Positions 42,853 to 52,103 of a stretch of DNA of 64,000 bases are shown here, piece after piece (the stretch's first letter is position 1; each line of letters opens with the position of its first letter). The notes beneath the pieces were generated by a model, which saw only the letters and a list, made by a program, of their open reading frames with translations, ran no database searches and was not told the origin of the DNA. Source of the stretch: Anaerovorax sp. IOR16 (GTDB taxonomy: Bacteria > Bacillota > Clostridia > Peptostreptococcales > Anaerovoracaceae); contig NZ_JADQTL010000012.1 of NCBI RefSeq assembly GCF_017168145.1, positions 124,001 to 188,000 of the forward strand, written 5' to 3'. A program made the translations under genes and the position numbers.

Positions 42853-43046
42853 TGAGAAAATATTACTCTGAAGAGATTAATTGATAATAGAATTCCTAAA
42901 ATAAATTTAAGATTATTCATTATCGACAGCAATGAATGATGTATCCGGTTCGTTGAAACAGGATACAGTGCACCAGTCAGTAAAGGCATTAGAAAAATAC
43001 CAATCATTATCATTGTTATTATATTTATATTATTAAATACATTCAT
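42844..43046 (-). pseudogene. transglutaminase-like membrane protein, 5' part (split by an IS element)
   Basis: The original start is ATG 43046 (GAGGG upstream). The fragment encodes two hydrophobic helices (MIMIGIFLMPLLTG; FILGILLSINLFRVIF) and reaches the insertion at the codons for QKGEG, which continue in frame as GEGFFAYFYK on the far side. The fragment alone would give a stunted 81-residue product ending in IS sequence. Confidence 0.9.
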
Positions 43047-43353
43047 GACAGTCCCTCTTTTCTATCGGTATAAAAAACACCTTAAACATAAAATTTCATT
43101 CTTTTATATTTACATTAATTATACATAATGAATAGAAAAACAACTACCCAACAGAATCTGCCAAAAACAATTTGCGTCTATGTCTATATAAAATCAAAAA
43201 AGGTTAAGAAGACTCTCCCTAACCCTGTTTTTAGAAATTTATTATACTCTTAATTGATAAATAAAGGGCAGCCCTTTCGAACTGCCCTATTAGAAATTTA
43301 ATTAGAAAACTAGTTTTATAAACTTTTTTACCATCTCAAATTTTAGTTTATTA
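43047..43353. other. intergenic stretch upstream of the split gene
   Basis: No gene is seen. It should hold the promoter of the split gene and the terminator of the DGC-domain gene (43265-43288). Confidence 0.5.
43265..43288 (-). terminator. terminator of the DGC-domain gene
   Basis: AGGGCAG and CTGCCCT form a stem around a 10-nt loop, followed by TTATTTAT on the minus strand. Confidence 0.8.
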
Positions 43354-43716
43354 TTAAATTACCTTATTGACTATACTTTGAACTGTTTCAAATTCTTCCT
43401 TGGTATAATTTGTATTATTCTTGCGTTCAATTCCTAAATCCGTAATTACAAAATAGTGTTCCGGAACAATTCCCGCTTCTTTAAATGCATCCATTCCGCA
43501 AGCCCTCTGACAGCCATCAATCAGAATCCATTCTTTTGCATTTTCATCTTCTTCTTTTACCATCTTGGCATCCTGTTCTATTTCATCTGTTAATTTAACA
43601 AAACGAACTCCATCTTTTTTCCCTATCTTTTCAGCCAACTCAGATGCTAATAATGAAACATTGGAATCTCCGGGACAGGCAGAAATACAAATTTTCTTAT
43701 CTATAATTTTGCTCAT
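43354..43716 (-). CDS. DGC-domain putative zinc-binding protein
   Basis: A 120-residue protein of the DGC family, named for the motif seen here as IDGCQRACGM. Further cysteines lie in ICISACPGDS. Together these could bind a metal. GGAG precedes the ATG. It lies upstream of no obvious partner; the GNAT gene is 51 bp away on the same strand. Function in this family is not established. Confidence 0.82.
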   Translation of the reverse strand: MSKIIDKKICISACPGDSNVSLLASELAEKIGKKDGVRFVKLTDEIEQDAKMVKEEDENAKEWILIDGCQRACGMDAFKEAGIVPEHYFVITDLGIERKNNTNYTKEEFETVQSIVNKVI

Positions 43717-43767
43717 AACTTAAACTCCTATTACCAAGCATGAAAAATAGTGTACTAATCATTCATA

Positions 43768-44250
43768 TTAGTTTACACGCATACCATTTTTCTTATCGGT
43801 ACCTACAAAAGCGAAGCCAACGGAATGCCAGAACAATGCATCTTCTTCATTTGGATTCATCATTAAGCTTTCTTCCTTACAATAATCGTTAATTATAAAT
43901 TCCATAAAATGCTTACCAATGCCGCCTCTTCGGTAACTCTGAGCAATGACAAAATCACCAACAAAATATTTAGCGTTAATCTCAATTCCATAAACTCTGG
44001 AAACGCTCTTCTGGTACTCTTTATCATCCAAATTATGAAGGACTGCATAACCAACCGGAATTTCCGCATCATCATCTTTTTCTACCACTAGCACTACGGC
44101 AATGGCATCCGTTAAAGGCTGATAACGCAATGTATCAAATCCACTGGCGCGCTTAATCATTGAGCTCTTACGCATTTCCAGGTATTCAGCTTCATCTTTC
44201 TTTTCGTAAATTTTTACATAAAAATTTCCGTCTACTTTTACTTCTTTCAT
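43768..44250 (-). CDS. GNAT-family N-acetyltransferase
   Basis: A 160-residue acetyltransferase-like protein. The acetyl-CoA loop is RRGGIGKHF after the strand FVGDFVIAQSY; NDYCKEE and ALFWHSVGFAFVG match the C-terminal part of the fold. AGGAGG precedes the ATG. The substrate is unknown. Confidence 0.8.
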   Translation of the reverse strand: MKEVKVDGNFYVKIYEKKDEAEYLEMRKSSMIKRASGFDTLRYQPLTDAIAVVLVVEKDDDAEIPVGYAVLHNLDDKEYQKSVSRVYGIEINAKYFVGDFVIAQSYRRGGIGKHFMEFIINDYCKEESLMMNPNEEDALFWHSVGFAFVGTDKKNGMRVN

Positions 44251-44330
44251 TTTTTTCCTCCTATTTTACAGTAATTTTTCTGAAATACTATATGTTAGTA
44301 TCTTTTATTTATCAACAAATCCTTTCAGAT

Positions 44331-45227
44331 TTATGATTCAAACAAGCTTTCGGCAAATTCCTTAGGATCAAATTCTTTTAAATCCTCCATCCCTTCACCA
44401 ACTCCGATATATTTAACCGGCATATTATACTCATCCGAAATGGTAATCACGATACCACCCTTTGCCGTACCATCAAGTTTCGTTAATACAATCCCTGTGA
44501 TATCTGCAATTTGTCCGAATTCTTTTGCTTGCGATACTGCATTTTTCCCTGTTGCAGCATCTAAGACAAGCAAGGTTTCTCTTTTTGCTTGTGGATATTC
44601 TCTTTCAATTACTTTATACATCTTCTCTAATTCTGTCATCAAGTTTTTTTTCGTTTGAAGTCTACCTGCCGTGTCGCAAATCAAGACATCAATGTTTTTC
44701 GCCTTTGCCGATTGAATGGCATCAAAAATGACTGCAGATGGATCAGCACCTTCTTGATGTTTAATGATATTAACTCCAAGACGGTCTCCCCAAACCTCAA
44801 GCTGCTCACTTGCCGCCGCACGAAATGTATCGGCAGCAGCGATTAATACAGATTTCCCCTGCTTTTGAAATTTGTATGTCATTTTCGCAATGGATGTCGT
44901 TTTTCCTACACCATTCACTCCAATCATTAATAATACCAAAGGTGTTTTATTAGAAATTTGATGTGCTTCTTTTTTATCAATCAAATCTTCTACAATCTTT
45001 TTTATCTGTGCCTTTACACCATCAGCATTGCTAATTCTTAAGCTTTTAATATCGCTGCGAAGCTGCTCAATAATTTTATTTGTCGTCTCCATTCCAATAT
45101 CGGAAGTAATCAAAACTTCTTCCAAATCATCAAGCATTTCTTCGTCAATTTCTGGACGCATGAAAATAACATCTTCAATTTTTTCCTGCAATCGTCCAAA
45201 AAATGATTTTTTAATTCCAAATGCCAT
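44331..45227 (-). CDS. ftsY: signal recognition particle receptor FtsY
   Basis: A 298-residue SRP GTPase, the membrane-side receptor for co-translational targeting. After a short N domain come the G motifs GVNGVGKTTSIAKM, DTFRAAASEQL, DTAGR and TKLDGTAKGG. The acidic A domain is almost absent, as in many Firmicutes. AAGGAG precedes the ATG. It follows smc by 28 bp in the plsX-rnc-smc-ftsY block. Confidence 0.96.
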   Translation of the reverse strand: MAFGIKKSFFGRLQEKIEDVIFMRPEIDEEMLDDLEEVLITSDIGMETTNKIIEQLRSDIKSLRISNADGVKAQIKKIVEDLIDKKEAHQISNKTPLVLLMIGVNGVGKTTSIAKMTYKFQKQGKSVLIAAADTFRAAASEQLEVWGDRLGVNIIKHQEGADPSAVIFDAIQSAKAKNIDVLICDTAGRLQTKKNLMTELEKMYKVIEREYPQAKRETLLVLDAATGKNAVSQAKEFGQIADITGIVLTKLDGTAKGGIVITISDEYNMPVKYIGVGEGMEDLKEFDPKEFAESLFES

Positions 45228-45255
45228 TACTTATTCTCCTTTAAATATATCCTAA

Positions 45256-48200
45256 CTACAACTCAAAACGGTCTCCAAGCCGTAAAGATATCACCTTCGA
45301 TACTCCTTGTTCCGGCATAGTTACTCCATACAGTACATCTGCAAATTCCATCGTTGCTTTTTGATGTGTTACCAATGCAAATTGAATTTCATGGAAATTT
45401 CTTAAATAATTAGCAAAACGATCAATGTTTGCTTCATCTAATGCCGCTTCAACCTCATCTAAAATACAAAAAGGGGTTGGTTTTGCTTTTAATACGGCAA
45501 ACATCAAAGCAATTGCTGTCATGGTTTTTTCACCACCCGACATTAAGTTGATATTTTGCAATTTTTTCCCCGGTGGCTGCGCAACAATCTCAATGCCACA
45601 TTCTAAAGGCTTTGTCTCATCCTCTAAACGAAGTTCCGCTGTACCTCCACCAAAAAGTTCTTGGAACGCTTTTTCAAAATTAACAACAATCTTATCAAAG
45701 CTCTCCTTAAAATTACTTCGAATGGTTTTATCCATATCCATTATTATTTGTTTTAATGCATTCATTGCCTCCAACAAATCAGAACGTTGCTCTGTTAAAA
45801 ATTCATATCTTTCTTTTACAGATTCGTATTCTTTAATGGAACCAATATTCACTTCTCCAAGTGCCTTCATGCGACTTTTAATCTCACGACTTTCCTTTAA
45901 TGCCGCATTCATAACAAATTCTTTTTTTGAAAATTCCATCGCTTGAATATAGGATATCTCAAAATCTTCCCAAAGCTTATTTTTAAAAGAATCTACCTGT
46001 GTCTCATTTTTTGTTAACTTTAATTCCAAATCATGCTTAGCAGTTTGTCCATGAAGCAGTAAGTCTTCAATGGATTCTTTTTTCTTTTCTACTTCTGCCA
46101 AGTAACGAACAAGCAACGACTTTTCTTCTTGAATTTTTTTTAGAAGCTCCTCTAATTTATATTTTTCTTCTTCTTTCTCTGAAACAGCAGATTTTAAATC
46201 AGTTCCTCCTTGTAGTAAAAGCATCTTCTGTTCTTCGATAGTTCGTATATTTTCTTCTTTTGCTCTTCTTTCTTGCATTAAATCATCTAGATATTCTTCA
46301 ATTCTTTGATTCATTTGTATAAAACTATTACATTCATTTTGTAAAGAACCTACTTGTAAACGAAGTTTCGTTATTTCTTCCTGTGATTCTTGAAGCACTT
46401 GTTGTTTATTTTTTAAATCTTCCATTTGTTCTTCAACAAGTCGTTCCAATGTCTCTTTTTCTTGTTCTGCAGTTTGTACGGTTTCACTTAGCTCTTCTAT
46501 CATTGATTGCGCAGATTTCTCTTCTTTTGAAATGTGTTCCAATTCTTTCTGCCATCGATTTTCATTATTTTCAACTTCACAAATCTGCAAAGAGACATGC
46601 TTCAATTCATTTTCAGAGCGCATGCATACCATTTCAGTCTCTCTATAAGCTGTTTCTTGTTCTTCCAGATTCTTCTTTAATTTTTTAATGCGCTCATGTA
46701 ATTCAGATAGTAATGCATCACCCTGCAATCTGTTTTGTTCCATTTTGAACAAAGCATCTTTCAACTTTGTAATCTCTGCTTTTCGTTCTAAAAGGTTTGC
46801 AGTATTATTTCGATGAGTACCACCGGTAATGGCACCACTGGCATTAATTACTTCACCTTCCAATGTAACAAACCGAAATCCCCTTGAAACACTTTTTGAT
46901 AACGCAACTGCATGATTTAATTCATCTACTATAATAACTCTTCCAAGAAGGTATTCCATAATTACTTTATACTTTGGATCAAATTCAATACAATCAACTG
47001 CAAATCCTTTAAATCCCAATTCTCCCATCAAGCGATCGTCTCTTACAACTTTTCCTGTACTTATACTGGAAAGCGGTAAAAAGGTTAATCGACCGGCACG
47101 ATTTTTCTTTAAAGCTGATACTGCTGCCTGTGCACTTTTATCATCTTCACAGACAATATTCTGCATTGCTGCACCTAGAGCGGTTTCAATTGCTGTTTCA
47201 AATCCAAGCGGTACCTTTATTAATTCAGCAATGACACCATGTATCCCCGAAAGCTCTTTGGAACGCATAACAAAACGTACCCCATGATTATAACCATCAT
47301 ACGATTGTTCCATTTCTTCCATCATTTTCTGACGAGTCGCTGTTTGACCAATGGAAATTCTCAAATCCTCCATTTGCTTTCTAACCGACTTTTCTTGTTC
47401 CAAATCTTGCTCGTATTGATGTTTTGTTTCTCGCATTTCTTCTTTTAACTGCTTCATCCGAGCTGTTGCTGAATTATTTTCTTCCTGTACCTTCTCAAAC
47501 GCCTGCTTCATACCACGATTTGTAGCAAGCGAGGCTTCTTTTTCTATATTTAATTGTTCTTTACGGCTTTGCAATGTACCAAGTAAGCTCAATAAACTAT
47601 TGGATTCCGCCTTCTTACTGCTCATTATAGAATGTAATTCATAAATGCGATTTTTTCGAGCTTCTACGGATGATTGATAAGCAAGTATCTCTGAAGAAAG
47701 GGTTTCAAAAGACTGCGTTTTTCTATGTAACGTTTCTTTCTGTTGTAACCATTCTTCCGTCAATTCCTTATGCTTTTCATCGAATCCCTTCCAATTGTTC
47801 TTTTCTTTTTCAGCCTTCATATCAAGTGCATCAATTTCTTCTTTTAAACGCTCGGCATCTTTTTCCATTACCGATAATTTTTCTTCACTTAATTGGCTCT
47901 GATTGACTAAAGAATTGATTTCTTCGATTTTTTTCAAAAGCAAATCTCTTGTTTCTAATCCTTGAGAATCTAACTGTTCATTTCGAGTTCGATTTTCTGT
48001 AAGATCTGTTTCAATCACCTTTTTTTGTTCTTTATTTTCTTCTATCTGACTGTTTAACTCTGTTAAATCGTCTTTCAGATATTCATTTTTTAATTCAATA
48101 GATTCTATGTTCTTTAATGTAATATTAATCTCTACCTCTTTATATTTGTCACGAAGAACTAAATATTCAGATGCTTTTTCACTGTCCTCTTTTAGTCCGC

Positions 48201-48807
48201 CGATACGGCTTTCAATTTCTCCTACAATGTCATTAACGCGATCTAAATTGTTTTGAGAAGACTCCAGCTTACGCTCTGCTTCTGCTTTTTTACTGCGATA
48301 CTTAACAATACCTGCAGCTTCTTCAAAAATTTCTCTACGGCTTTCCGGTTTATTGCTCACAATTTCTGAAATTTTACCTTGTCCAATGAGTGAATATCCG
48401 TCCACTCCGATTCCGGTATCCATAATGAGCTCTCGAATGTCACGTAAACGACATGGATTATTGTTAATGGAGTATGCACTTTCGCCAGAGCGATACATCC
48501 TTCTTGTTATCGCAATTTCTGCATAATCAATAGGTAAAACTCCTGTACTGTTATCAATTACAAGAGTCGCCTCTGCCATACCTCTAGATTTACGATTTGC
48601 AGTTCCCGCAAATATAACTTCCTCCATTTTACCGCCACGAAGCATTTTAGGACTTTGTTCACCCAGTACCCATCGAATGGCATCTGAAATATTACTTTTT
48701 CCGCTTCCATTTGGTCCTACAATACATGTAATTCCTTCATGGAACTCGATGCTTACTGGGTCAGCAAAGGATTTAAAACCGTGTAGATCAATTCGTTTAA
48801 AGTACAA
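45256..48807 (-). CDS. smc: chromosome segregation protein SMC
   Basis: A full-length 1183-residue SMC ATPase. Walker A is GPNGSGKSN near residue 32; two long coiled coils flank the hinge (around residues 505-660, GIHGVIAELIKVP to GFRFVTLEGEVINASGAITGG); the C-terminal head has the signature LMSGGEKTMTAIALMF and Walker B CILDEVEAALDEAN. It condenses and segregates the chromosome with ScpAB. The start is TTG 48807 after GGGGTGG; only 3 nt separate it from rnc. Confidence 0.97.
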   Translation of the reverse strand: MYFKRIDLHGFKSFADPVSIEFHEGITCIVGPNGSGKSNISDAIRWVLGEQSPKMLRGGKMEEVIFAGTANRKSRGMAEATLVIDNSTGVLPIDYAEIAITRRMYRSGESAYSINNNPCRLRDIRELIMDTGIGVDGYSLIGQGKISEIVSNKPESRREIFEEAAGIVKYRSKKAEAERKLESSQNNLDRVNDIVGEIESRIGGLKEDSEKASEYLVLRDKYKEVEINITLKNIESIELKNEYLKDDLTELNSQIEENKEQKKVIETDLTENRTRNEQLDSQGLETRDLLLKKIEEINSLVNQSQLSEEKLSVMEKDAERLKEEIDALDMKAEKEKNNWKGFDEKHKELTEEWLQQKETLHRKTQSFETLSSEILAYQSSVEARKNRIYELHSIMSSKKAESNSLLSLLGTLQSRKEQLNIEKEASLATNRGMKQAFEKVQEENNSATARMKQLKEEMRETKHQYEQDLEQEKSVRKQMEDLRISIGQTATRQKMMEEMEQSYDGYNHGVRFVMRSKELSGIHGVIAELIKVPLGFETAIETALGAAMQNIVCEDDKSAQAAVSALKKNRAGRLTFLPLSSISTGKVVRDDRLMGELGFKGFAVDCIEFDPKYKVIMEYLLGRVIIVDELNHAVALSKSVSRGFRFVTLEGEVINASGAITGGTHRNNTANLLERKAEITKLKDALFKMEQNRLQGDALLSELHERIKKLKKNLEEQETAYRETEMVCMRSENELKHVSLQICEVENNENRWQKELEHISKEEKSAQSMIEELSETVQTAEQEKETLERLVEEQMEDLKNKQQVLQESQEEITKLRLQVGSLQNECNSFIQMNQRIEEYLDDLMQERRAKEENIRTIEEQKMLLLQGGTDLKSAVSEKEEEKYKLEELLKKIQEEKSLLVRYLAEVEKKKESIEDLLLHGQTAKHDLELKLTKNETQVDSFKNKLWEDFEISYIQAMEFSKKEFVMNAALKESREIKSRMKALGEVNIGSIKEYESVKERYEFLTEQRSDLLEAMNALKQIIMDMDKTIRSNFKESFDKIVVNFEKAFQELFGGGTAELRLEDETKPLECGIEIVAQPPGKKLQNINLMSGGEKTMTAIALMFAVLKAKPTPFCILDEVEAALDEANIDRFANYLRNFHEIQFALVTHQKATMEFADVLYGVTMPEQGVSKVISLRLGDRFEL

Positions 48808-48810
48808 AAA

Positions 48811-49497
48811 TTACCACCCCATTTTTTCTATAGCCGCCTTTGCAGCATGCTGTTCTGCCTCTTTTTTGCTTCGCCCTTGACCATTTCCGATGATTTTTTT
48901 ATTCGCAGTTAATCGAACATAAAACGTCTTATCATGATCCGGGCCTTCTTCTTTCTCTACTTCATAATGAATGGCAACTTCCCCATTTATCTGCAATCTT
49001 TCTTGAAGTTCTGTTTTATAATCAGAATACAGCTTCCCAGCTAAAGCATCTTCTATCGTATCTTTAAGAACTCGTAAAATAAAATCGACAGAAACATCCC
49101 ATCCTCCATCAAGATAAACAGCACCAATTACGGCTTCCATTGCATCTGCTAAAATGGATGTCCGATTCCTGCCTCCACTATTTTCCTCACCTTTTCCTAA
49201 ATATAAATGTGTACCAATCTCTAGCCGAGTTGCACATTCCATCAATGATCGCTCACAAACAACCAATGAACGTAACTTCGTTAATTGCCCTTCTTCCACA
49301 TCACTTAAACGATGATATAAATAATCACTGATGACTGCATCCAAAATAGCATCACCTAAAAATTCAAGGCGCTCATTGTTGGCATTATAAGCCTGTTTAC
49401 TTTCATTGATGTAAGAACTATGAGTCAATGCATTTTTTAAGATGTTCAGGTCTTTAAAGGTATATCCAATTATTTTTGAAAAATCAAACTCACTCAC
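48811..49497 (-). CDS. rnc: ribonuclease III
   Basis: A 228-residue double-strand-specific RNase with catalytic signature NNERLEFLGDAILDAVI and a second acidic site in ILADAMEAVIGAVYLDGG. The C-terminal dsRNA-binding domain ends in SKKEAEQHAAKAAIEKM. The start is GTG 49497, overlapping the plsX stop by 8 nt (GTGAGTGA), so it is probably translationally coupled. Confidence 0.96.
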   Translation of the reverse strand: MSEFDFSKIIGYTFKDLNILKNALTHSSYINESKQAYNANNERLEFLGDAILDAVISDYLYHRLSDVEEGQLTKLRSLVVCERSLMECATRLEIGTHLYLGKGEENSGGRNRTSILADAMEAVIGAVYLDGGWDVSVDFILRVLKDTIEDALAGKLYSDYKTELQERLQINGEVAIHYEVEKEEGPDHDKTFYVRLTANKKIIGNGQGRSKKEAEQHAAKAAIEKMGW

Positions 49498-50503
49498 TTT
49501 GCGTTATTTCCTCCAACTCAAGTACTGAATCCTGAATGACCTCTATAACTCTATTCTCTACATAAGGAATGCCTTTAATGATAGCATTTTTTACCGCATT
49601 CGCATTGGATGACCCATGAATTTTAAGCAAAACACCTTTTACCCCTAGAATAGGTGCTCCACCATATTCGGAATAGTCAAATTCCTGTTTCATTTCTTTT
49701 AGCTTATTTGACAGAAGCAAAGCTCCTATTTTTGAGCGTAATCCCTGCGTAAACTTTTTCTTAATTAATTGCAAAATACTCCAAGCCAAACCTTCAGTCA
49801 GCTTTAAAATTACATTTCCTACAAATCCATCACAAACAATAACATCACAGACACCATTTGGAACCTGTCTAGCTTCCACATTACCGATAAAGTTTAAGCG
49901 GCTCTTTGCTAAAAGCTCATGCGCACCTTTTAATACCGTTGTTCCCTTTGACTCTTCGGTTCCAATATTGACAAGACCTACTTTTGGTTTTTGAATCCCA
50001 AAAACACGTTCCATATAAATACTTCCCATTGTTGCAAATTCAAGCAAATTGGTCGGTTTACATTCTGCATTGGCTCCGGAATCTACCATTAATGACATTC
50101 CTTTTCCCAATATTGGATAGGTTGTTGCAATGGCTGGTCGGTCAATCCCAGGAATTCTGCCCAAAATAAAAAGACCTCCCGCCATAATCGCACCGGAATT
50201 TCCTGCGGATATTAATAAATCCGCTTCCCCGTTTTTTACCATATTCAATCCTCTTACAAGTGATGAATCGGTCTTGGTTCGAACCGCCTTTACGGGTGCA
50301 TCCTCCATTGTAATCACATCCGATGCATGTACCACTTTGATTTGTTCTTTACGGTAGGTATATTTATCTAATTCATTTTGTATCTCATCTTCACGTCCAA
50401 TAATATATATATCGTGTTCTATTTTTTTGCTGGCCTCTACACAACCTTTTACAATTTCAAAAGGTGCATGATCGCCGCCCATTCCATCAATGGCAATTCT
50501 CAT
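49490..50503 (-). CDS. plsX: phosphate acyltransferase PlsX
   Basis: A 337-residue enzyme making acyl-phosphate from acyl-ACP for phospholipid synthesis. It begins MRIAIDGMGGDHAP; ISAGNSGAIMAGG, DSGANAECKP and VCDGFVGNVILKLTEG are typical. AAGGAG precedes the ATG. It leads the block plsX-rnc-smc-ftsY; acpP, which often sits between plsX and rnc, is missing here. Confidence 0.95.
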   Translation of the reverse strand: MRIAIDGMGGDHAPFEIVKGCVEASKKIEHDIYIIGREDEIQNELDKYTYRKEQIKVVHASDVITMEDAPVKAVRTKTDSSLVRGLNMVKNGEADLLISAGNSGAIMAGGLFILGRIPGIDRPAIATTYPILGKGMSLMVDSGANAECKPTNLLEFATMGSIYMERVFGIQKPKVGLVNIGTEESKGTTVLKGAHELLAKSRLNFIGNVEARQVPNGVCDVIVCDGFVGNVILKLTEGLAWSILQLIKKKFTQGLRSKIGALLLSNKLKEMKQEFDYSEYGGAPILGVKGVLLKIHGSSNANAVKNAIIKGIPYVENRVIEVIQDSVLELEEITQSE

Positions 50504-50554
50504 TTACTTCTTCTCCTTTTCATTCAGGAAATTGTACTACTCTCTCAACTATAA

Positions 50555-50583
50555 AATATATCACAAAGCCATTTTGAATGCAA
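50555..50583 (-). promoter_or_regulatory. promoter of the plsX-rnc-smc-ftsY block
   Basis: TTGCAT (50578-50583) and TATATT (50555-50560) are 17 bp apart on the minus strand, with TGA before the -10 (extended -10). Confidence 0.65.
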
Positions 50584-50847
50584 TTTTCTAGGAGAAAAAA
50601 TTCATGTCAAGCGTGAAGGATCAGAAACTCAATCAATAATTCAAATCATGTGTATAATCGTATTTATTTCAAGATGAGAAAGTTAAATTATATAAAATTT
50701 ATCAATAAAATCTATCATATTTACAATAACCCCTATCCAAAAAATAATACCAACATAAGAAAGGAATTGTCAGAAAAAGATTGAGCAAAATTGAAAAAAT
50801 ATTTTACTGCTTAAATATTAGGAGGAGATAAATTCTATTTTATTACT
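50584..50847. other. gene-free stretch between plsX promoter and lipoprotein gene
   Basis: AT-rich, with no recognised gene, strong hairpin or repeat. AGGAGGAG at 50820-50827 on the plus strand is not followed by a start codon in range. Confidence 0.5.
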
Positions 50848-51111
50848 CTATATTTCTACTATCACAGCCTCATCAGAAGGTAATACTATTTCCATAATTG
50901 AAACACTGTGCTCACCAACAGTAAATGCTTTACTTAAAATGCTTTGTATATCAATAGTGTTATGATCCACAGCTATGCTTAAGTTCGGAGAACTACTAAG
51001 TATATTACTGGTATTATAGTCCGTAACTATATTTTTTGAGTTTGAACAACTACTAAACAAAAAAAGACCTAAAATTAAAACTCCCAATAATACCTTTTTT
51101 CTGTTATTCAC
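50848..51111 (-). CDS. small putative lipoprotein of unknown function
   Basis: An 87-residue product with a lipoprotein signal: NNRKKVLLGVLILGLFLFSSC, with lipobox FSSC at Cys22. The mature part is about 65 residues, rich in Ser, Asn and Ile, with no recognised domain. The start is GTG 51111 with AGGAGG 7 nt upstream. It is isolated between gene-free stretches. Confidence 0.65.
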   Translation of the reverse strand: MNNRKKVLLGVLILGLFLFSSCSNSKNIVTDYNTSNILSSSPNLSIAVDHNTIDIQSILSKAFTVGEHSVSIMEIVLPSDEAVIVEI

Positions 51112-51336
51112 TTTTATTCCTCCTCTAACTGATAGAATTTGTATAACAGTGACAGTATCTACTCTATCTCAATGATTTCCCCTTTTTCTTTTTGATAATT
51201 TACTTTAAAATCTTCTTAAATTATTATACCATAATTTTCCGAAATTCCATTATAATATTCATTTAATTTGTATTAAATGAAAATATTTACATATTACTAA
51301 CTTTAAAATGTAATATTTTAATTTTGCAATAAAAAA

Positions 51337-51357
51337 GATTGCCTTTCTTTTGCAATC
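51337..51357 (-). terminator. second terminator-like hairpin after the SSB-like gene
   Basis: GATTGC and GCAATC pair around a 9-nt loop and are followed on the minus strand by TTTTTTATT. Confidence 0.65.
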
Positions 51358-51424
51358 CTTATTAAATAACCTTATTAAATTGTGTATTTTTTTATAACAC
51401 AAAACATTAGTTTTTTTACTCTAA

Positions 51425-51448
51425 CAGCTTCCGTTTTTACGGAAGCTG
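51425..51448 (-). terminator. hairpin just after the SSB-like gene
   Basis: A perfect 10-bp stem CAGCTTCCGT/ACGGAAGCTG with a 4-nt loop; the following T-run is weak (TTAGAGT). Confidence 0.55.
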
Positions 51449-51469
51449 CAGAATAACTTTATTTATGTA

Positions 51470-52081
51470 TTATGCCTCAATCTTAAGTATGGAAACTTCA
51501 TAGGCAATTTTTATAGTTATATTTCCCTCTTCATCCTTTTTACGATATTCACGGCTCTGAATTCGTCCGGTAACACTAAGCTTGCTACCAACTTCCAGTT
51601 TGCTTGTATATCCCGCATTTCTCCCCCACGCAATGCAAGGTATATAATCTGACTTATTATACATACGATTTACAGCAAGCATAATGTCACAAATTTCTCT
51701 CCCCAATGGAGATACTCTGCCTACTGGTACCTTACATACAAATCCTTCAAGAAAAACTCGATTTTCATCCTCTAAATTTTCTTCATCGATATGAAATTCC
51801 CTTGCAAAAACAACAACATTTAATCGATTTCTTCCTTCTGCTGCCTCATTATAAGTACGTATTTGACCAAAAACATGTGCCCTTTGTCCTACTGAAAATG
51901 GAGTTTTCCAAATAAGACGTTCCGATACAATAATTTGTATCTCATCTTGATAGCCACTTTTTCGTTCTACCCCCAATGTAAAACTGTAGAACAATTCTCC
52001 ATAGGATTTATGGCTGAATACCGCATCACTTATAATTGTACCCAATAATTCCACACTATTTGTCTCAAAGCCGTTTTCCAC
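51470..52081 (-). CDS. SSB-like protein with two OB folds
   Basis: A 203-residue protein whose halves both resemble single-stranded-DNA-binding OB folds. The second is clear (NRVFLEGFVCKVPVGRVSPL, then DYIPCIAWGRNAGYTSKL and GSKLSVTGRIQSREY); the first is more diverged (NSVELLGTIISDAVFSH, GQRAHVFGQIRTY). It lacks the acidic C-terminal tail of true SSB, so it is probably not the housekeeping SSB. Start GTG 52081 follows AGGGGG. The role is unknown. Confidence 0.75.
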   Translation of the reverse strand: MENGFETNSVELLGTIISDAVFSHKSYGELFYSFTLGVERKSGYQDEIQIIVSERLIWKTPFSVGQRAHVFGQIRTYNEAAEGRNRLNVVVFAREFHIDEENLEDENRVFLEGFVCKVPVGRVSPLGREICDIMLAVNRMYNKSDYIPCIAWGRNAGYTSKLEVGSKLSVTGRIQSREYRKKDEEGNITIKIAYEVSILKIEA

Positions 52082-52103
52082 TTTTCTTCCCCCTTGTCAT
52101 TTT

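Larger units (their letters stand above)
51112..51469. other. gene-free stretch with two hairpins
   Basis: No gene is seen. It holds two terminator-like hairpins after the SSB-like gene and the presumed promoter of the lipoprotein gene; most of it is AT-rich. Confidence 0.5.

Noticed and set aside
49490-50503. Missing acpP between plsX and rnc as a novelty
   Set aside because: acpP is often placed elsewhere in Firmicutes, so its absence here is not remarkable.
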